From: Brachybacterium sp042666875
GTDB taxonomy: Bacteria; Actinomycetota; Actinomycetes; Actinomycetales; Dermabacteraceae
Assembly (NCBI RefSeq): GCF_042666875.1
Contig: NZ_JBHTCX010000012.1
Coordinates: 372,001 to 436,000 of the forward strand
DNA: 64,000 nt
Reading direction: 5' to 3'
The position numbers were made by a program, and so were the translations under genes. Under the pieces are notes generated by a model. The model was not told where the DNA came from, ran no database searches, and saw nothing but the letters and a program-made list of their open reading frames with translations. Below, in pieces: positions 20,068-27,671 of this stretch (the first letter of the stretch is position 1; every line of letters starts with the position of its first letter).

Positions 20068-22044
20068 TCACTCGACGCTCTGGCGCAGTGCCCGGCGCTT
20101 CTCCTGCACCTGCGCGAGGCGGCCCAGGATCTCCTGGTATCGCTCCCCGTCCGACGGATCGGTGCGCTGGAGACGCTGCTTGAGCACGGAGTACTCCCGG
20201 GTGATCGACAGCTCGCTGAGACGAGCCAGCAGCGAGTTGGCCAGTCGCTGGAGCCCCTCCTCGTCGCGGGCGGGCAGGTCGAGATTCGCGATCTCCACGA
20301 TCAGGGGACGCACGGTCTCCCCCGCGATCTCGAGGACCTGTTCGAGGTAGCGGGCGGGGTGGAGTGTCCCCTCCGTCGCATCCAGCAGTGTTCCGGCGGC
20401 CAGCATCACGTCCCACACGCTCTGCAGAGCCGGCACGTGGAAGGCGTCGTCCGGCAGGGCTGCCACCGTCTCGGTGTCCAGCAGGTGCGGGGTCTGCATC
20501 ATCACCGCGAGGGACTGGGTCTCGACCTGTCCGACGGGGTCGCGGGGACCGACCGCGTCGGCGAGACGAGCGACGGGGACCGCGGGCTGCTCCCCCGCGC
20601 TCGCCGCCGGGGTACCGGGGCGTTCCGTGCTCAGCGGCTCGTCAGCATGCCTGCCGGTGCGGTCTTCGCTGCGGGAGGCGTCATGGACGGCCCGCAGCAC
20701 GGTGCGCTCATCCATGCCCAGCCATCCCGACAGGCGTCGGGCATATTCGGGGCGCATCGCCCGGTCGCGGATGCGCGCGACCACGGGGGCGGCCATCCGC
20801 AGCGCACTGACCTGGCCCTCGACCGTGTCGAGGTCGACCTGGGAGATCGCCGAGCGGATGGCGAACTCGAACATGGGCTTGCGGGCCTCGATCAGGTCCA
20901 CGACCGCCTGGTCCCCTCGAGCGATGCGCAGCTCGCACGGGTCCATGCCCTCGGGCTCGACGGCGACGTAGGTCTGGGCGACGAACTTCTGGTCCTCCTC
21001 GAAGGCGCGCAGCGCGGCCTTCTGTCCGGCGGCGTCGCCGTCGAAGGTGAAGACGACCTCCCCGGAGAGCCCACGGCCGTCGGCGTTCAGCTGCAGCCCC
21101 GAGGACGGGTTCGAATCCCCCATCACGCGCCGGACGATCTTGACGTGGTCTGCGCCGAACGCGGTGCCGCAGGAGGCCACGGCAGTGGTGACGCCGGCCA
21201 GGTGCGCGGCCATCACATCGGTGTACCCCTCGACCACCACTACGCGGCGCTGTCTCGAGATCTCCTTGCGCGCCAGGTCCAGGCCGTAGAGCACGTTGGA
21301 TTTGTGGTAGATCGGGCTCTCGGGCGTATTGAGGTACTTCGGGCCCTTGTCCGATTCCAGCAGCCGGCGCGCCCCGAAGCCGATGGTGTTGCCGGTGATG
21401 TCGCGGATCGGCCACACCAGCCGCCCGCGGAACCTGTCGTAGACGCCCCGCTGACCCTGGGAGACGAGCCCGCTGGCCACCAGCTCCTGCTCGGTGAAGC
21501 CGCGACCGCGCAGGACGGAGGTCAGGGAGTCCCAGCCCTCCGGGGCGAAGCCGACGCCGAAGCGTTCGGCGGCCTCCCGGTCGAAGCCGCGTTCGGTCAG
21601 GAACCGGCGGCCCACCTCGGCGGCCGGACCGGCCAGCTGCTCGCAGTAGTACTCCTCGGCGATGGCGTGAGCATCCAGCAGGCGGCGACGGGTCCCGAAG
21701 TCGGGACGGTCGCCGCGCCCGCCGCCCGAGCTCGACTCCTCGTAGCGCAGCTGGATCCCGTAGCGGCCCGCCAGGAGCTCGACGGCCTCGACGAAGCTGA
21801 GGTGATTGATCTTCTGGACGAAGGAGATGACATCGCCGCCCTCGCCGCACCCGAAGCAGTGCCATTGGCCCAGCTGCGGCCGGATGTTGAACGACGGAGT
21901 CTTCTCGTCGTGGAAGGGGCACAGGCCCTTCATCGAGCCGATTCCGGCGGTGCGCAGGGTGACGTGCTCGGCGACGACCTCGTCCAGGCGCGAGCGTTCG
22001 CGCACCAGGTTGATGTCGTCGCGATTGATCAGTCCCTGGGCCAC
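20068..22044 (-). CDS. dnaG: DNA primase
   Basis: Makes RNA primers for DNA replication. It has a CHC2 zinc ribbon (CPFHDEKTPSF ... WHCFGCGEGGD, about residues 42-70), the RNA polymerase basic domain (GFGARRL, GPKYLNTPESP), the TOPRIM core (VVVVEGYTDVMAAH, then FTFDGDAAGQKA), and a C-terminal helical part that binds helicase, after a Pro/Ala-rich linker around 470-510. It has 658 residues. GTG at 22044 lies four bases after the dgt stop, whose end supplies the ribosome site GGAGCTG. It is the last gene of dusB-dgt-dnaG. Confidence 0.95.
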   Translation of the reverse strand: MAQGLINRDDINLVRERSRLDEVVAEHVTLRTAGIGSMKGLCPFHDEKTPSFNIRPQLGQWHCFGCGEGGDVISFVQKINHLSFVEAVELLAGRYGIQLRYEESSSGGGRGDRPDFGTRRRLLDAHAIAEEYYCEQLAGPAAEVGRRFLTERGFDREAAERFGVGFAPEGWDSLTSVLRGRGFTEQELVASGLVSQGQRGVYDRFRGRLVWPIRDITGNTIGFGARRLLESDKGPKYLNTPESPIYHKSNVLYGLDLARKEISRQRRVVVVEGYTDVMAAHLAGVTTAVASCGTAFGADHVKIVRRVMGDSNPSSGLQLNADGRGLSGEVVFTFDGDAAGQKAALRAFEEDQKFVAQTYVAVEPEGMDPCELRIARGDQAVVDLIEARKPMFEFAIRSAISQVDLDTVEGQVSALRMAAPVVARIRDRAMRPEYARRLSGWLGMDERTVLRAVHDASRSEDRTGRHADEPLSTERPGTPAASAGEQPAVPVARLADAVGPRDPVGQVETQSLAVMMQTPHLLDTETVAALPDDAFHVPALQSVWDVMLAAGTLLDATEGTLHPARYLEQVLEIAGETVRPLIVEIANLDLPARDEEGLQRLANSLLARLSELSITREYSVLKQRLQRTDPSDGERYQEILGRLAQVQEKRRALRQSVE

Positions 22045-22048
22045 CCGA

Positions 22049-23347
22049 TCACAGCTCCGATCCGAGCCCGGGCAGCGGGGTGTCCGCTGCGGTGACATGC
22101 GTGAGCTCCCGGTCGAACAGCACCTCGTGCAGGCGCCGGGCCGTGACGTCCGTGTAGGAGGCGATCTGATCGACGACCACGCGTCGACGGGAGTCGTCGT
22201 CGCCGGCAGCCTCCCACAGCTCGGCGAACAGCGGGCTGAGATACACCGTGCCGGTGTTCCACAGCCGCGAGTACAGGTCGCGGATGATCTCCTCCTGCGC
22301 CTCGTAGACCGGCTGCTGGGTGGCCGAGGACATCACGTAGGCAGCGGCCAGCCCCTTGAGCACGGCGATCTCGAGGTGCGTCTGCTCGGGCACCACGGCT
22401 TCCCCGCTGTAGCGGGCGATGGGCTCCTCGCCGTGGGCGGTGCGGGTGGCGGTGACCACCGAGCGGGTGAAACGCCCGATGAGCTGGCTGGTCATGTTCT
22501 TCAGGGCGGCCGCCGAGCGCATCGTGCCCGTGAACGACGGCGTCCAGTACGGCTCGGCCTCGAGGCGCTGCAGGGCGGCGTCGAGCGCGTCGATGGATTC
22601 ATCGGGCATGTACCAGTCCTGGACCACGTACAGGGCCGCGGAGCGCTCCATCGGCTCCTGCAGCTTCGCGAGGTCGAGGGTGAGTCCGGTGACGGCGTCC
22701 TCGATGTCGTGGACGCAATAAGCGATGTCGTCGGCCAGATCCATGACCTGCGCCTCGAAGCACTTGCGGCCCGGGACGGCGCCCCGGCGGGCCCATTCGT
22801 AGACGTCGAGGTCGTCGGCGTACGCGCCGAACTTGGGCGAGTCCGGGTCCGGTCCCTGTCCGCGGGCCCACGGGTACTTGATCGCGGCGTCCACGCTCGC
22901 CCGGGTGAGGTTGAGCCCGTAGGGGCGCTCCTCCCCGATGACTTTCGGCTCCAGGCGGGTCAGCAGGCGCAGGGTCTGGGCGTTGCCCTCGAAACCTCCG
23001 AAATCGGCGGCGAGGTCGGCCAGCACCTTCTCGCCGTTGTGGCCGAAGGGGGGATGGCCGAGGTCGTGGGAGAGGCAGGCGGCGTCGACCACGTCGGGGT
23101 CGCAGCCCAGCTCGAGACCGATGTCCCGGCCCACCTGCGCGACCTCGAGGGAATGCGTCAGGCGCGTGCGCACGAAGTCGTTGGCGCCGGCGCCGAGGAC
23201 CTGCGTCTTCGCCCCGAGCCGCCGCAGCGCCGAGGAGTGCAGCACCCGGGCGCGGTCACGCTGGAACGGCGTGCGCGCCTGGGACTTGGCGGATTCGTTC
23301 ACCCAGCGTTCGAGGTCGGCCTCGGTGTATCCCGCGGGCGTGGTCAT
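22049..23347 (-). CDS. dgt: deoxyguanosinetriphosphate triphosphohydrolase-like protein
   Basis: HD-domain enzyme that hydrolyses dNTPs to nucleosides and triphosphate, affecting dNTP pools. The metal site is seen in RTRLTHSLEVAQ (first His), SHDLGHPPFGHNGE (HD pair and a further His) and DLADDIAYCVHDIEDA (Asp). It has 432 residues. It sits between dusB and dnaG with gaps of four bases on each side, an order common in actinobacteria. Confidence 0.92.
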   Translation of the reverse strand: MTTPAGYTEADLERWVNESAKSQARTPFQRDRARVLHSSALRRLGAKTQVLGAGANDFVRTRLTHSLEVAQVGRDIGLELGCDPDVVDAACLSHDLGHPPFGHNGEKVLADLAADFGGFEGNAQTLRLLTRLEPKVIGEERPYGLNLTRASVDAAIKYPWARGQGPDPDSPKFGAYADDLDVYEWARRGAVPGRKCFEAQVMDLADDIAYCVHDIEDAVTGLTLDLAKLQEPMERSAALYVVQDWYMPDESIDALDAALQRLEAEPYWTPSFTGTMRSAAALKNMTSQLIGRFTRSVVTATRTAHGEEPIARYSGEAVVPEQTHLEIAVLKGLAAAYVMSSATQQPVYEAQEEIIRDLYSRLWNTGTVYLSPLFAELWEAAGDDDSRRRVVVDQIASYTDVTARRLHEVLFDRELTHVTAADTPLPGLGSEL

Positions 23348-23351
23348 CCCC

Positions 23352-24602
23352 TCAGCCCCCCGAGGTGTCGAGCTCGGCCTCGTGCAGCCGCTCGGCGTGG
23401 TCGGTGGTCATCGCGCGGGACTCCATCCACCCCTGGGGCACGACGGCGCGCTTGGGGCTGCCGGCCCGGCCGCGCGGGCCTTCCACGGCCTCTCCGGGGT
23501 AGGGGGAGTCCAGATCGAGCTCGGCGAGCTTCGCGTCGAGGTCGGCCAGCGACTCCATGGTGGCCAGGCGGTGGCGCATCTCGCCGCCGACGGGGTACCC
23601 CTTGAAGTACCAGGCCACGTGCTTGCGCAGGTCGCGCAGGGCGCGGCCTTCGTCCTCGAAGAACTCGACCAGCAGTTCCGCGTGCCGGCGCAGGATCCTC
23701 GCGATGTCCCCCATCGAGGGGCGGATGCGGTCCGGTCGGCCGGCGAAGGCCGCGGCGAGGTCGGCGAACAGCCAGGGCCGTCCCTGGCAGCCGCGGCCGA
23801 CGACGACGCCGTCGCAGCCGGTCTGCTCCATCATCGTCAGTGCGTCCTCGGCGGACCAGATGTCGCCGTTGCCGAGCACCGGGATGCCGGTCACCAGCTC
23901 CTTGAGATCGGAGATCGCGTCCCAGCGGGCGGTCCCGGAGTAATGCTGGACGACGGTGCGGCCGTGCAGGGCGATCGCGGCCGCCCCGACCTCCTGGGCG
24001 ATGAGCCCGGCGTCGCGGTACGTGACGTGCTCGTCGTCGATGCCGATGCGGGTCTTCACGGTCACGGGCACGTCGGGCCCGGCGGCCTCGACGGCGCCGC
24101 GGACGATCTGGGTGAACAGCTCCGTCTTCCACGGCAGCACGCCTCCCCCGCCGCGCCGGGTCACCTTGGGCACCGGGCAGCCGAAGTTGAGGTCGATGTG
24201 GTCGACGAGGTCGCGCTCGCGCAGCATCTCGACCGCCCGGCGGACCGTGGCGGGGTCCACGCCGTACAGCTGCACCGAGCGCGGCGTCTCCCGCTCGCCC
24301 ATGGTCACCAGGCGCCACGACTCCGGGTGATCCTCCACCAGGGCGCGGGTGGTGACCATCTCCGAGACGTACAGTCCCCCGTCGTGCTCGCTGTGCAGGG
24401 CCCCGAACTCGCGGCACAGCAGGCGGAAGGCCATGTTGGTGATCCCGGCCATCGGCGCGAGCACCACCGGGGTGTCGATCGTGTGCGGTCCGATCGTCAG
24501 GGCGCGACGGGTCGGGCCATCGGCAGGCACGGTCGATGGCGTCGCAGCGGGCACGGTCACGGCATGCCCGCTCCCGGAATGCAAAGCGTCGAGGGTGGTC
24601 AT
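23352..24602 (-). CDS. dusB: tRNA-dihydrouridine synthase (DusB-like)
   Basis: FMN enzyme that reduces uridines in tRNA D-loops. LAPMAGITNMAFR near residue 50 binds flavin, IDLNFGCPVPKVTRRGGG holds the catalytic Cys, and KTRIGIDD, ALHGRTVVQHYSG, GNGDIWSAED and GVVVGRGCQGRPW follow in family order. It has 416 residues, with short Thr/Ala-rich ends. It leads the dusB-dgt-dnaG operon; its last codons are followed after four bases by dgt. Confidence 0.93.
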   Translation of the reverse strand: MTTLDALHSGSGHAVTVPAATPSTVPADGPTRRALTIGPHTIDTPVVLAPMAGITNMAFRLLCREFGALHSEHDGGLYVSEMVTTRALVEDHPESWRLVTMGERETPRSVQLYGVDPATVRRAVEMLRERDLVDHIDLNFGCPVPKVTRRGGGGVLPWKTELFTQIVRGAVEAAGPDVPVTVKTRIGIDDEHVTYRDAGLIAQEVGAAAIALHGRTVVQHYSGTARWDAISDLKELVTGIPVLGNGDIWSAEDALTMMEQTGCDGVVVGRGCQGRPWLFADLAAAFAGRPDRIRPSMGDIARILRRHAELLVEFFEDEGRALRDLRKHVAWYFKGYPVGGEMRHRLATMESLADLDAKLAELDLDSPYPGEAVEGPRGRAGSPKRAVVPQGWMESRAMTTDHAERLHEAELDTSGG

Positions 24603-24745
24603 CGGACTGATTGTCCCACCTGGCCGTGCCGGCGGGGAGGGCGGATGGGGGTGATGTGCATCGAACCGGGCTGGGGAGGGTCCGGGATGCGGGGGCGGCG
24701 AGGACAGTGGCGGAGGCCGACGGCAGGGGCCGCAGAGCTCCGGTT

Positions 24746-24760
24746 TCTGCTCTCAGCAGA
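24746..24760 (+). promoter_or_regulatory. TCTGCT-N3-AGCAGA palindrome, candidate operator
   Basis: A perfect 6-3-6 inverted repeat lies 41 bases before the start of the HTH regulator. From memory, the PopR site described in Streptomyces is TCTGCC-N3-GGCAGA; this copy differs by one base per half. It would fall just upstream of the core promoter, which fits autoregulation. Confidence 0.5.
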
Positions 24761-24788
24761 GGACGCGGCGCCGAGGAGGAGTCCGGCG

Positions 24789-24794
24789 TAGCCT
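24789..24794 (+). promoter_or_regulatory. -10 element six bases before the regulator ATG
   Basis: TAGCCT fits TANNNT and is only six bases from the ATG at 24801, with no ribosome site in between. This arrangement indicates a leaderless mRNA. Confidence 0.5.
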
Positions 24795-24800
24795 CGGGCC

Positions 24801-25175
24801 ATGGACGGGCATCTGGAACCTCTGCTGCGCGAGCTGGTCGGCGCCGCGCTCCGCGAGGAGCGCACGCGTCAGGGCCGCACGCTCGCGCAGGTGGCCGATG
24901 CCGCCGGCATCAGCATGCAGCACCTGTCCGACGTGGAGCGGGGGCGCAAGGACCCCTCCTCCGAGATGCTCGCCGCGATCACCGGCGCCCTTGCCCTCAC
25001 GGTTCCCGATCTGCTGCTGCGGGTGGCCGACGGCGCCGCGGTCACGGGCCTCGCCGCGGCGGAGCCGGTGCGGCTCGAGCTCTCCTCGCTCTCCGGTCCG
25101 GGGCGCCGGCAGATCCGGTTCGACGGCGACGGCCGGGCCGCCGGCGCCGGCCTCACCCTGCTGTCGGCCGCCTGA
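24801..25175 (+). CDS. PopR/ClgR-like HTH regulator ending in Ala-Ala
   Basis: An XRE-type DNA-binding protein of 124 residues. The helix-turn-helix spans about 16-72: REERTRQGRTLAQVADAAG, then SMQHLSDVERGRKDPSSEML, closely matching ClgR and PopR, the activators of clp genes in actinobacteria. The rest is a short variable domain ending LLSAA. PopR of Streptomyces is degraded by ClpP and needs its last two alanines for this, so the Ala-Ala end is suggestive. The gene converges on and overlaps by 23 bases the two ClpP-like genes, as expected for a dedicated regulator. I give no symbol because PopR and ClgR cannot be separated by eye. Confidence 0.8.
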   Translation: MDGHLEPLLRELVGAALREERTRQGRTLAQVADAAGISMQHLSDVERGRKDPSSEMLAAITGALALTVPDLLLRVADGAAVTGLAAAEPVRLELSSLSGPGRRQIRFDGDGRAAGAGLTLLSAA

Positions 25176-25755
25176 TCAGCACCTCGTCGGCCAGTCCGTA
25201 GGCGACGGTCGCCTCCGCGTCGAGCACCTGCTCTCGTTCCAGATCCCGGCGCACCTGGTCCAGGGAGCGCCCGGAATGCTCGGCGATCAGCGCTTCGAGC
25301 GCGCGGCGTATCCGTTCGACCTCCTCGGTCGCCAGGATCAGGTCCGGCACGGCGCCGCGCCCCTGCGCCTCCAGCGGGTGCAGCACGACCCGCGTGTGCG
25401 GTAGCACCCAGCGCAGCCCCGGCGTCCCGGCGGCCAGCAGCACCACCGGCGCCGCGACCACCTGGCCGACGCAGGTCACCGCCACCCGGCTGCGCACGTA
25501 GGTCAGGGTGTCGTAGATGGCCAGCACCGCCTGCGCCTCACCGCCGCTGGAGTTGAGATAGAGGTGGATCGGTGCGTCGGCCGAGTCGTTCTCCAGATGG
25601 AGAATCTGGGCGATGACCGTGTTGGCGACGCCGTCGTCGATGGGGGTGCCCACGTAGATGATCCGGTCCGAGAGCAGGCGCGAGTACACATCGGCGCTGC
25701 GCTCGACGCCGGCACCGGTGCGCTCGACGACGCTGGGGATGGTGTAGCTGCTCAT
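25153..25755 (-). CDS. ClpP-like protein lacking catalytic Ser and Asp
   Basis: A ClpP-fold subunit of 200 residues. The fold is clear (LYLNSSGGEAQAVLAIYDTL, VLPHTRVVLHP, YGLADEVLI). The position of the nucleophile in the motif GQAAS is Ala101 (GQVVAAPV). His126 is present with the correct spacing of 25. The Asp position, 49 residues further, is Glu175 (LEREQVL). The protein is therefore unlikely to cut peptides and may act as a partner ring. ATG at 25755 overlaps the stop of the active paralog (ATGA); the longer frame to 26184 is a shadow. It overlaps the convergent regulator at its 3' end. Confidence 0.88.
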   Translation of the reverse strand: MSSYTIPSVVERTGAGVERSADVYSRLLSDRIIYVGTPIDDGVANTVIAQILHLENDSADAPIHLYLNSSGGEAQAVLAIYDTLTYVRSRVAVTCVGQVVAAPVVLLAAGTPGLRWVLPHTRVVLHPLEAQGRGAVPDLILATEEVERIRRALEALIAEHSGRSLDQVRRDLEREQVLDAEATVAYGLADEVLIRRPTAG

Positions 25756-26456
25756 CGCGCGCCTCCTTGGGCCGGACCCTGATACGTGGAGGGGACGGCG
25801 CTGGTCAGGCCGAGCGACGGGGCGGTGCGGGCCGGGACCCCCAGCGGCAGCACGTCCTCGAGGGAGGTGACGATGCGGTCGCAGAACCCGTAGTCGACGG
25901 CGCCGGCGGCATCCCACATGCGGTCCCGCTCGGAGTCCGCCGCGATGGTCTCCTCGCTCTGTCCGGTGCGCTCCGCCGTGATGGCGATCAGCAGATCGCG
26001 GCCGCGCCGCAGATCCTCGGCCTGCAGTTCGATGTCCGCCGCGCTGCCGGCGAACCCGGCGGACCCCTGGTGCATGAGCACCCTGCCGTGGGGCAGGATC
26101 AGCCGTTTGCCCGGGGTGCCGTGGGTCAGGAGGTACTGCCCGGCGCTGTAGGCCATCCCCAGGGCGACGGTGCGCACGTCGCACGGGACGAGGTCGATGA
26201 GGTCGCCGATGGCGAGCATCGCGGGGACCAGTCCGCCCGGGGAGTTGATGAGCAGGGTGATGTCGCGCTGCGGCTCCTCGGCGGCCAGCAGCAGCAGCTG
26301 TGCGCTGAGCCGGGCGCCGTTGTCCTGATCCAGCTCACGGTCCAGCAGCAGGATCCGGTGGTGGAGGAGGCGGGTCGCGGTGAGGTCGCCCAGCCCCTGG
26401 GGCGGGGCCGGATCGGGGGTGGTCTCGAGTCGTGGAGGGGCTGCGATGGGTGTCAT
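25752..26456 (-). CDS. clpP: ClpP-like protease subunit with intact triad
   Basis: Serine peptidase subunit that works with a Clp ATPase to degrade proteins. The triad is complete with canonical spacing: Ser104 (GMAYSAGQ), His129 (VLMHQGSAG) and Asp178 (SERDRMW). The strand motif INSPGG is present. It has 234 residues, with about 20 extra N-terminal and 30 C-terminal residues. It is coupled to the degenerate paralog. The pair lies away from tig-clpP1-clpP2-clpX, the usual housekeeping locus, so it resembles the accessory clpP3-clpP4 operon of Streptomyces. Confidence 0.92.
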   Translation of the reverse strand: MTPIAAPPRLETTPDPAPPQGLGDLTATRLLHHRILLLDRELDQDNGARLSAQLLLLAAEEPQRDITLLINSPGGLVPAMLAIGDLIDLVPCDVRTVALGMAYSAGQYLLTHGTPGKRLILPHGRVLMHQGSAGFAGSAADIELQAEDLRRGRDLLIAITAERTGQSEETIAADSERDRMWDAAGAVDYGFCDRIVTSLEDVLPLGVPARTAPSLGLTSAVPSTYQGPAQGGAR

Positions 26457-26502
26457 GGGACCAGCCTGATCCCGCCGGCGGCGGCACGAGGATGGATCCG
26501 TC

Positions 26503-26520
26503 GTGCGCTGATCAGCGCAC
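26503..26520 (-). promoter_or_regulatory. perfect 18-bp palindrome upstream of the clpP pair
   Basis: GTGCGCTGATCAGCGCAC is a perfect palindrome 47 bases before the first clpP ATG. It includes CGC and GCG arms as in ClgR sites, but with a six-base rather than five-base centre. It is a candidate operator for the neighbouring HTH protein. Confidence 0.45.
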
Positions 26521-26620
26521 AGCGGAGGGTCCGCGCCACCGGGACAGCGGTGGCTCGGTTCCGGGGCCGGGCCCCGGGTCGGGTCGGCCGCTGACGAGAC
26601 AGCGTCGGGCAGCGTCGGCC

Positions 26621-27646
26621 TCAGCCGCCGACGAGGCGGCGCCGGGCGTCGGCGTCCACCAGCACGGTCACGTTATCGCTGATCTGCTCGGCGGTGCCGA
26701 CGCCGGCCGGCAGCGCCCGCACGGCCGGATCGGTGATCGTCTCCCCGAGCAGTTCGGGGATGCCGCGCACCCCGATATGCGGGCGCTCGAAGAACGCCTC
26801 GGTCGCCGGCTGCAGCGTCGGCAGCCCGATCTCGCCCTGGGCCGCTGCGAGCAGTTCGACGGCGTCGGCCAGGGCGCCCTGGCGTGTGCGCCAGTCCCGC
26901 GCCCTCAGCACCTCGTGCACGGCGATGCGGAGCGCTCCTCCGCCCGGGAGCCCCGCGGCCGAGCGGGCGAGCCACTTCCCGTACGGCGGCCAGCGCCGGT
27001 GGAGCAGATGCGCGAGGTGGAGCATGGTGCGCACGTGGCGAGCGGCGATCACCGACGACCCGTCCTCGTCGCCCCGCAGGCCCGCGCGGCCGACGTCGGG
27101 GAACTCCTGGCCCAGACGCGACCAGTCGGCGGCCATGGCGTAGATCCAGAGATCGCGCGGATACCAGGCCAGGATCTCGCGGATCCGGGAGATGGCGCCG
27201 GTGCCGTCGTGGAAGACGGGCCCGGCGGTGACCTCGAGGACGCACTGCCCGGTCAGCGAGAGCCAGTCGAGGACGGTGAGTCCTCGCGCCGGGTCGAGAC
27301 CGAGCCGGGAGCGCGCGAAGTCGGCGGCCGAGGCCACCTCGACCCGGTGACGGACCTGCGGGTCCCAGGTCGTCGCGAAACGGGTCGGAAGTCCGCGCCA
27401 GGTCCTGGGCAGCTCGCGCTCGAGCAGGGCGTCGATCGGATCGGCCCGGTCGCCCTCGACCAGCAGTGTCAGGCGAAGACCCCAGTCGTGGTCGCGGGAC
27501 TGGGCATCATCGAAGCCCAGCACGTCGGAGCCCGAGCCGAGGCGGGCGGCGGCGTACCCCAGCTGAGGAGCATGACGGGTCAGAAGCGGTTGGACGAGAT
27601 CCTCGAAGTACGCCTGCGAGAGCTCCGCACCGCCGCCGGCTGTCAT
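26621..27646 (-). CDS. DUF4037 nucleotidyltransferase-like protein
   Basis: A 341-residue protein with a polymerase-beta-like nucleotidyltransferase signature, GSGSDVLGFDDAQSRDHDWG near residue 37, then a C-terminal DUF4037 helical domain (SRIREILAWYPRDLWIYAMA, then HVRTMLHLAHLLHRRWPPYGKW). Some relatives are annotated as aminoglycoside-type transferases, but substrate and role are unknown here. ATG at 27646 is 25 bases after the glyS stop, so the two may be co-transcribed. Confidence 0.82.
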   Translation of the reverse strand: MTAGGGAELSQAYFEDLVQPLLTRHAPQLGYAAARLGSGSDVLGFDDAQSRDHDWGLRLTLLVEGDRADPIDALLERELPRTWRGLPTRFATTWDPQVRHRVEVASAADFARSRLGLDPARGLTVLDWLSLTGQCVLEVTAGPVFHDGTGAISRIREILAWYPRDLWIYAMAADWSRLGQEFPDVGRAGLRGDEDGSSVIAARHVRTMLHLAHLLHRRWPPYGKWLARSAAGLPGGGALRIAVHEVLRARDWRTRQGALADAVELLAAAQGEIGLPTLQPATEAFFERPHIGVRGIPELLGETITDPAVRALPAGVGTAEQISDNVTVLVDADARRRLVGG

Positions 27647-27671
27647 GGGTCGCGGGGAACGCCGGGCGCCC

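Noticed and set aside
20359..22095. A 578-residue frame opposite dnaG
   Set aside because: dnaG on the minus strand has all primase motifs; the frame opposite has no recognisable domain and arises from high third-position GC.
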